Shown piece by piece: positions 13,989 to 19,498 of a stretch of DNA of 19,498 nt. The stretch is from positions 1-19,498 of the forward strand of contig JAYEJW010000685.1 of assembly GCA_034716535.1 (NCBI GenBank). Direction: 5' to 3'. Position 1 is the stretch's first letter, and the number at the start of each line of letters is the position of its first letter. The notes under the pieces are model-generated. The model saw only the letters and a program-made list of their open reading frames with translations, was not told the origin of the DNA and did not search any database. The stretch is from JAYEJW01 sp034716535. Lineage in GTDB: Bacteria; Pseudomonadota; Gammaproteobacteria; Chromatiales; Chromatiaceae. The translations under genes and the position numbers were made by a program.

Positions 13989-14462
13989 TCAGGCCTGCAA
14001 TGCCTTCAGGACGGAGCGCTCTATTGCATGCATGTCCGGGATCCAGGCGGGCCGATCCGCGAAGGTGAGGGCATGGAGCACGAAAAGATTCTCCGGTACG
14101 GTTTCCGTCGGCACCAGCGCCTCGGTCCGGAACCGCGCCAGCCGCGGTACCCCTACCGCAAGAATGCCCACATAGGGAAGCTTCGGGTTGCCGTTCGGAG
14201 TGAAGCACACCACCATCCGTGCGCGCAGGCCGGGGGTGATCGCCCCGGGCTCTCCGCCCTGGGCCGCTACCGAGACCAGGGGAACCGCATGATCACGCCA
14301 AGTCACCGCACCGAGCAGCCACTGCGGGGCAGACGAAAACGGCGTTGGATCCCGGTAGCGGACGATCTCCGCCACTGCGGCGCTCGGCAGCAGAAGATCC
14401 GCCGCGCCTACGGGCAGGACAATACCCCTGACCTCGGTCGCGTCCGGTTGCGTCCGGATCAC
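13989..14462 (-). CDS. CheW-like adaptor, type IV pilus chemosensory system
   Basis: The product has 157 residues with a single CheW-like domain: VRGIVLPVGAADLLLPSAAVAEIV, then WLLGAVTWRDHAVPLVSV with the typical G-x3-WR-x4-P segment. It lacks signal peptide and membrane helices, so it is cytoplasmic. CheW domains couple receptors to the histidine kinase. The start is GTG at 14462, overlapping the kinase stop (GTGA), so the two are co-translated. In Pseudomonas the equivalent position after chpA holds chpB and chpC; this gene is most like ChpC, but a PilI-type adaptor is not excluded. Confidence 0.85.
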   Translation of the reverse strand: MIRTQPDATEVRGIVLPVGAADLLLPSAAVAEIVRYRDPTPFSSAPQWLLGAVTWRDHAVPLVSVAAQGGEPGAITPGLRARMVVCFTPNGNPKLPYVGILAVGVPRLARFRTEALVPTETVPENLFVLHALTFADRPAWIPDMHAIERSVLKALQA

Positions 14463-17400
14463 GAGGACGCCTCCACGAGCACCGAGCTGATCTCATCGAG
14501 CAGGTCTGCATCCTGATAAGGCTTGCCGAGATAGCGGTCAACGCCAAGATGCTCGGCATGACGGCGATGCTTGTCTCCGGTACGCGAGGTGATCATGATC
14601 AAAGGGATGCCCTTCAGGCGCGGCGAACGCCGAATGTGGCGCGTGAGCTCATAGCCGTCCATGCGCGGCATCTCGATGTCGAGCAGAACGACATCCGGGA
14701 TACGCTCCTCGAGCAGCGTCAGCGCTTCGATACCGTCCTGTGCGGTGATCACATCCATGTTCTGGCGGTGCAACATACGGCTCGTAACCCGGCGAACCGT
14801 CAGCGAGTCGTCCACCACCATGACACAGATACGCCGGTCCAGCGTATCCCCACCCGCCTGCAAGGGCGGTCTGTAGTCATGGATCACGCCGGATCGGATC
14901 AGGGCCAGAGGATCGAGGATCATGGCGACCCGCCCGTCGGGCAGGATCGTGCCCCCGCCCAACCAGCGGATGCTGCTCAACTGGGGTCCGAGAGGCTTCA
15001 CGACAACGCGCTGGCTCCCCAGAAGATTGTCGACATGGAAAGCAACCCGTTGATCCCCGAAACGGGTCAGCAACAAGGGCAGCCAGCGCCGATCGCCGAG
15101 ATCCGGCGCGCCGGCGCTTCCAAGCATGGTGCCCAGGTACATCACGCGGTAATCGTGGCCGGCGTAGGAGAAGTCCTCGCCCTCGCCTTTGTAGTTGGCC
15201 TCCAGATCCAGGTGCGCGATGCGCGATACCGCCTCGATCGTCGTATGGGGGACGGCAAAGATCTCTCCTCCCGTCTCCACCAGCAGGGCCTCGATGATGG
15301 CCAGCGTCAAGGGGAGTCGGACGGTGAAACTGGTGCCGCGTCCTGGCTGGGTATCCAGCGTAAAGGAGCCGCTGAGCTGCTTGATCTCGGAGTTGACCAC
15401 ATCCAGGCCCACCCCCCGACCCGCAATCTGGGTCACCTCCTGGGCCGTCGAAAACCCGGATTCGAGAATCAGCTGACTGATCTCCTCCTCGCCGGCGTCT
15501 GCGGACGCTTCGAGCAGACCGCGTTCCACGGCGCGCCGGCGGATCGCCCCCAGATCGAGGCCCGCTCCATCGTCCGCCACCGTGACCAGGACGTCGTTGC
15601 CCTCGCGGGTGAGCATGAGGGATACGACCCCCGCCGCCGCCTTTCCCTGGGCTTCGCGCCGCTCCGGAGGCTCGATGCCGTGGGCCACCGCGTTGCGCAG
15701 CAGGTGCTCCAAGGGAGCCACGATTCGCTCTTGGATACTGCGATCGAGCTCCACCTCGGGGCCGAAGACCTCCAGCCTGGCGTCCTTGCCCAGCTGCTGC
15801 GCCGTCTGGCGCACGACCCGGTGCAGGCGCGGAACGACTTGGGCGAACGGCACCATTCGCGTGCGCAGAAGGCCGTCCTGGAGATCGTCGGCGATTCTCG
15901 CCTGCTGCTGCAACAGGGCCTCGGTTTCGCTTTGCAGGTCGCTCAAGAGGGTGCGCAGACTGACGAGGTCGTTCACAGTCTCCGCTAAGCTGCGCGATCG
16001 CTGCTGAAGTGTGGAAAAGCGGTCCAGCTCCAAGGGATCGAAGACCTCGCGGCCGGAAACCGAGGTTTCCGACTCCCGCTCGAAGCGATAGAGAATCTGC
16101 GCCTCGGTTTCGATCTCGAGCTGTCGCAGCTGCTCACGCAGGCGATCCACCGTGTGGTCGAGCTCCCCCAAGCGGAAACCTAGCAGCCCGCTGTGCTGGG
16201 CCAACCGAGCGCGGTAGATGCTGATCTCGCCCGCGTTGTTGACCAGACGATTCAACAGGTCCGCGCGCACGCGAATCTGCGGGGCCGGTGACTCGGCGGC
16301 ACCGGCCATTTCGCGCTCCACGGGACCGGCGAACGAAGACGGAATCGCGGCGCTCGCTTTCTCCGCGGTCCCACTGACAGGCGAGGGCGCCATGATCACG
16401 ACGTCGGGCGCGCCGGCGCCGGCCAACCCCTCCTCCAGGGCCAGTGCAAGGGCCTGCACCAGATGATGCGCGCTGCGCACGGGGTTTCCCGCCGCCACGC
16501 AGTCCGCCTGATCGGACAAGGTATCCAATGTCCGCTGGGCAAGCTCCAGCGTAACCTCATCCACCTTCGCCTCGCCGTTGGTGATGGCAGTCAACAGGGA
16601 TTCGAAGGCGTGACTGAGGTCCCCGATGGCGCTGAGCCCTGACAGTCGGGCGCTTCCCTTCAGGGTATGAAGCAACCGCTGCAGCTCCTCCAGGGGACCG
16701 GTCTCCGCGGGGGAGAGCTGCAGGTCCCGCAAGCTCTGGTCCAAATTGTCGAGAATGTCGCGGGCGTCCTCGAGAAACAGGTTCACAAGCTCCGGATCCT
16801 GTTGGAGCTCCCCCAATTCCGCGGGGGTTAAGGCGGAGGCGGAAGTGATCCCGGTCACCGCAGGCTCCGGCATCTCGGCCTTACGTAACTCTGCCTCGGG
16901 AAGCTCTGCCTCGGGAAGCTCTGCCTCGGGAAGCTCTGCCTCGGGAGGCTCTGCATCCGGTAACGCCGCCTCGGGTACCTCTTGCGCAGTCGGTGGCATT
17001 TCGATCACCCCGAGTCGGGTGCTCGCTTCCCCCGCGAGCGACCGCAACGTCTCCAGCTCGCGACCACCGCCGGGAAGCTGATCGACGCGGATCTGCAGGG
17101 CATCGGCACCTCTGGACAGGAGATCGAGGACCCTCGGGTCCGCTTCCGCTTCTCGCTCTTTGAGAGCGCGAAACAGGCGCTCAAGCGCGCCGCTTGCCTC
17201 GGACGCGGAATCGGCCCCGATCATGCTTGCGCTTCCCTTCAACGTGTGCAGCGAGCGCACCACGGAATCGTCGGGAACCGCCGATCGTCCGCCCGCTGCG
17301 CAACCTGCCAGAAAGGCGCGCAATACAGCTAAATGCTCACGCGCCTCTGCGCGGAAGATGTCGAGCAGCTCCTCGTCCGCATCCGCCAGAACGGCGAGCT

Positions 17401-19498
17401 CGGCCTCCTCCGTCACGGACTCGCGACGCCGCACGCTGACCGCAGAATCCGGCGTCCGCACCTCGATGGGCGATTCCGCTCCGAGCTCTTCGGTCGACTC
17501 GACAGACCCGTCGGGGTCGATCTCCGGACGCGGGACAGCAGTGGGCCACGGGATGACCTTGGCGGGTTTCCCGAGCGAAGGAGCCTCCTCGCGCTCACCG
17601 TCAGGCTCCACCTGCTCGGGAAGGGCAACCGCCAGCGATTCTGCGCGTTCGATCAGCTCCCCGACCTCGATATCTCCACCATCCGCCTCAGCGGCTATCA
17701 GGCTGGGCAACAGGGCGACTGCGTCGTCTATGCAGGCGATCACCGCCGGTGATGCGCCCACGGTCCGATCGATCACGCGGTTGAGCAGCATCTCCATCGC
17801 GCGGGCGAGCTCACCGACTCGCTGGGCACCAACGAGGCCTCCGCTCCCCTTCAGCGTGTGGAAGGAGCGTCGCAAGTTCGACAGCGCGTTCTCGTCGCCG
17901 CTATCCCGCCACCAGAGGGCAAACTGATCGCAAATCGCCCGCTGTTCCTGCTCTGCCTCTTCAAGGAAGATGTTCAGGAACTCCGGGGCGATCCGCCCGG
18001 CGGACGCGTCCTGCCGTTGCAGCTCGGGCTCGTCGGCGCCTTCCAGAACCTCCGGTTCCGTCTCCGAGTCAACCGTCCAAGGTCCCGCCGGCACCGGGAT
18101 CCCGGCCAACTGCTCAAGCGCTCCGCGCGCGTCGGCAATCAAATCCGGTCGGTAAGGCTCGCTCTCGCTGAGACCGTCCATGTACAGCTCGATCCCGGAG
18201 ATCGCCTGAGCTAGTAGATCCAACTCCTGCTGGACCGGTTGACGGAAGCTCCCCAGGAAACGCTGTTTCACCTGCGCGACGACCAGATCGAGGACATCTG
18301 CGGCGTCGCTTTCCCCCAGAACCCGAAGGGCATTGGCAACGCGGTGGATAAGCTCCGGCACCTCCCCCATCGCGCGAACGTCGCCCGGCCCGTCGACGAC
18401 TGAAATCGCTCCGATCGCCTCTTTGGCCTTCGCCATTTCGATGCGAATTTCACCGAGGGTACTGGCAACGAGGTTCTGGGCATCCAAATCCTGGACCCCT
18501 CGATCACCTCCTTTGCGCATCTCACCGAGCTGCGCCTCCGCAGAGACCAGCTCATCGGCAATCACGATCAGATGCCGGTCGTCCGAGACGACAGCCCCTT
18601 GGCCCATGGCTGTCAGATCCTTGGCGCAACGCCGCAATCGGTCGACCAGATCGTCCGTCGCGACAACCGCAAGGGTGTTGGCGAGGTTATCGAGCTGCGA
18701 TCCGACCTGCAGCAGGGCCCGGGGATTGTCCCGTTCGCCACGGGCGTAGAGGTCGAGCACGTCCTTCACCAACTCCAGATCTTTCTCCGACTCGGCAATC
18801 AGGACCGGGAGAACGTCGGCCCCGAGAGAGGGCGCGCGCGTCCAGGACCTCGAGTCCCGGGGCCCGGTTTCAGGGTGCAGACCGTAGATCTGTTGGAGAC
18901 GCTCACCAAGCGGAGAGGTGGATTGGCGTATCGCACCCTGCGAAAGCAGGTCGGACAGGAGCTCTCTCGCCTCCAGCTCCGGCCAGTTATCAGCCCGTTC
19001 CATAAGCGGCTTCATTACCCGGTCCAAACGGCCGAGCAGCATCTTCGCAGCAAGGTCCCTGGCGATACCGACTTCTTTGAGTCCTTCTGCCATGGCCTCG
19101 ACGGCTCGGAAGAGCTCGTAGAAGATGCCGTCCTGAACGTCCTCCTGAAGCCGGTTAAACAGGTGCCCCAGATTGGACAATCCTTCTCGTGACGTCTCCT
19201 CCCGAAAGGACTGCAGCAGATACCTGTGGAAGTAAGGACGGGCCTTTCCCGCCAATCGGGCCAAGGCCTCCCGCGTCTCGGGTGAAGGCGCCGGGGCGTC
19301 GGCCGAAGAGGAAGAAGCGACAAGCAACTCCGCCTCGGACAAAGGCCGAGCGCCTCGGCAGGCCCGTATGTCGTTGATGGGTGGCAACAGATCCAGGGGC
19401 GCCGCTCGCTGGCCCAGCTGCAGTCTATCCAGATAATCCGGAAGCTGGATCAGACCCAGCATGAACGCCTCGGCTGCTTCGGGTCCGTTGCTCGGCGC
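14459..19498 (-). CDS. chpA: ChpA/PilL-type hybrid chemosensory histidine kinase, partial
   Basis: At least 1679 residues; the frame is open at the right edge, so the N-terminus lies outside. Numbering here counts from the Met at 19462. The part up to about residue 500 is helical and ChpA-like (IQLPDYLDRLQLGQRAAPLD). Three Hpt domains carry HTLKG: His535, His739 and His932. The CheA core has a P3 dimerisation helix near 1090, N-box Asn1257 (RNAVAHGIEPPE), G1 Asp1297 (DDGAGLD) and G2 (GRGVGLDVV). A CheW-like domain follows at about 1390-1525, and then a response-regulator domain (VMVVDDSLTVRR, phospho-acceptor Asp1595 in LLDIEMPRMDG). It probably drives twitching motility or surface sensing through PilG/PilH-type partners, which would be upstream of the window. 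Confidence 0.93.
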   Translation of the reverse strand, partial: APSNGPEAAEAFMLGLIQLPDYLDRLQLGQRAAPLDLLPPINDIRACRGARPLSEAELLVASSSSADAPAPSPETREALARLAGKARPYFHRYLLQSFREETSREGLSNLGHLFNRLQEDVQDGIFYELFRAVEAMAEGLKEVGIARDLAAKMLLGRLDRVMKPLMERADNWPELEARELLSDLLSQGAIRQSTSPLGERLQQIYGLHPETGPRDSRSWTRAPSLGADVLPVLIAESEKDLELVKDVLDLYARGERDNPRALLQVGSQLDNLANTLAVVATDDLVDRLRRCAKDLTAMGQGAVVSDDRHLIVIADELVSAEAQLGEMRKGGDRGVQDLDAQNLVASTLGEIRIEMAKAKEAIGAISVVDGPGDVRAMGEVPELIHRVANALRVLGESDAADVLDLVVAQVKQRFLGSFRQPVQQELDLLAQAISGIELYMDGLSESEPYRPDLIADARGALEQLAGIPVPAGPWTVDSETEPEVLEGADEPELQRQDASAGRIAPEFLNIFLEEAEQEQRAICDQFALWWRDSGDENALSNLRRSFHTLKGSGGLVGAQRVGELARAMEMLLNRVIDRTVGASPAVIACIDDAVALLPSLIAAEADGGDIEVGELIERAESLAVALPEQVEPDGEREEAPSLGKPAKVIPWPTAVPRPEIDPDGSVESTEELGAESPIEVRTPDSAVSVRRRESVTEEAELAVLADADEELLDIFRAEAREHLAVLRAFLAGCAAGGRSAVPDDSVVRSLHTLKGSASMIGADSASEASGALERLFRALKEREAEADPRVLDLLSRGADALQIRVDQLPGGGRELETLRSLAGEASTRLGVIEMPPTAQEVPEAALPDAEPPEAELPEAELPEAELPEAELRKAEMPEPAVTGITSASALTPAELGELQQDPELVNLFLEDARDILDNLDQSLRDLQLSPAETGPLEELQRLLHTLKGSARLSGLSAIGDLSHAFESLLTAITNGEAKVDEVTLELAQRTLDTLSDQADCVAAGNPVRSAHHLVQALALALEEGLAGAGAPDVVIMAPSPVSGTAEKASAAIPSSFAGPVEREMAGAAESPAPQIRVRADLLNRLVNNAGEISIYRARLAQHSGLLGFRLGELDHTVDRLREQLRQLEIETEAQILYRFERESETSVSGREVFDPLELDRFSTLQQRSRSLAETVNDLVSLRTLLSDLQSETEALLQQQARIADDLQDGLLRTRMVPFAQVVPRLHRVVRQTAQQLGKDARLEVFGPEVELDRSIQERIVAPLEHLLRNAVAHGIEPPERREAQGKAAAGVVSLMLTREGNDVLVTVADDGAGLDLGAIRRRAVERGLLEASADAGEEEISQLILESGFSTAQEVTQIAGRGVGLDVVNSEIKQLSGSFTLDTQPGRGTSFTVRLPLTLAIIEALLVETGGEIFAVPHTTIEAVSRIAHLDLEANYKGEGEDFSYAGHDYRVMYLGTMLGSAGAPDLGDRRWLPLLLTRFGDQRVAFHVDNLLGSQRVVVKPLGPQLSSIRWLGGGTILPDGRVAMILDPLALIRSGVIHDYRPPLQAGGDTLDRRICVMVVDDSLTVRRVTSRMLHRQNMDVITAQDGIEALTLLEERIPDVVLLDIEMPRMDGYELTRHIRRSPRLKGIPLIMITSRTGDKHRRHAEHLGVDRYLGKPYQDADLLDEISSVLVEASS
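16891..16950 (-). repeat. 15-bp tandem repeat inside chpA (PEAEL repeats)
   Basis: Four consecutive 15-bp units, CTGCCTCGGGAAGCT on the + strand (the last with one change), encode repeated Pro-Glu-Ala-Glu-Leu in the linker between the second and third HTLKG Hpt domains. Partly diverged copies flank them on both sides. The unit length keeps the frame, so copy number can vary without truncating the protein. Confidence 0.85.

Overview
The window is GC-rich, and its best-recognised block is a dissimilatory APS reductase operon (aprBA) next to biotin, rRNA-methylation and type IV pilus-type chemosensory genes. This mix fits a gammaproteobacterial sulfur oxidiser (Chromatiales/Ectothiorhodospiraceae-like). 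That assignment is inferred from gene content, not from any phylogenetic calculation.

Positions 1-2440 are a scrapyard of mobile DNA around a toxin-antitoxin pair. They hold the 3' end of an unknown + strand gene, a group II intron on the minus strand cut off inside its reverse transcriptase, an intact-looking hicAB pair, and the C-terminal remnant of an IS91-type transposase bordered by palindromes. Positions 2414-4814 carry minus-strand accessory genes: a TPR lipoprotein whose stop codon lies in a mobile-element palindrome, a small uncharacterised protein and a two-CBS-domain protein. A short + strand ORF there resembles the tail of a CHAD protein. Positions 5265-6366 encode an ECF sigma factor that overlaps a ChrR-like cupin gene, probably its regulator.

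Positions 6660-11704 are the sulfur-energy core. aprB and aprA read leftward from a good sigma-70-like promoter with a long structured leader and end at a strong intrinsic terminator. Beyond the terminator is a YkgJ-type cysteine-cluster gene preceded by two inverted repeats. Divergent from aprB is a thioredoxin-fold/HEAT-repeat fusion gene that overlaps a DUF423 membrane protein gene. No aprM, qmo, hdr or sat gene is visible in the window, so the electron partner of AprBA must be encoded elsewhere.

A heptamer-bordered noncoding element separates that unit from bioA and rsmE (+ strand, 1-nt overlap). The right quarter holds a CheW-like gene and a very large ChpA-type hybrid kinase, both on the minus strand and overlapping by GTGA. 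The kinase gene runs off the right edge of the window.

The most interesting points are the two uncharacterised cysteine-containing proteins flanking aprBA, the structured aprBA leader, the inverted repeats before ykgJ, and the ECF sigma/cupin pair whose cupin lacks an obvious ChrR zinc motif.
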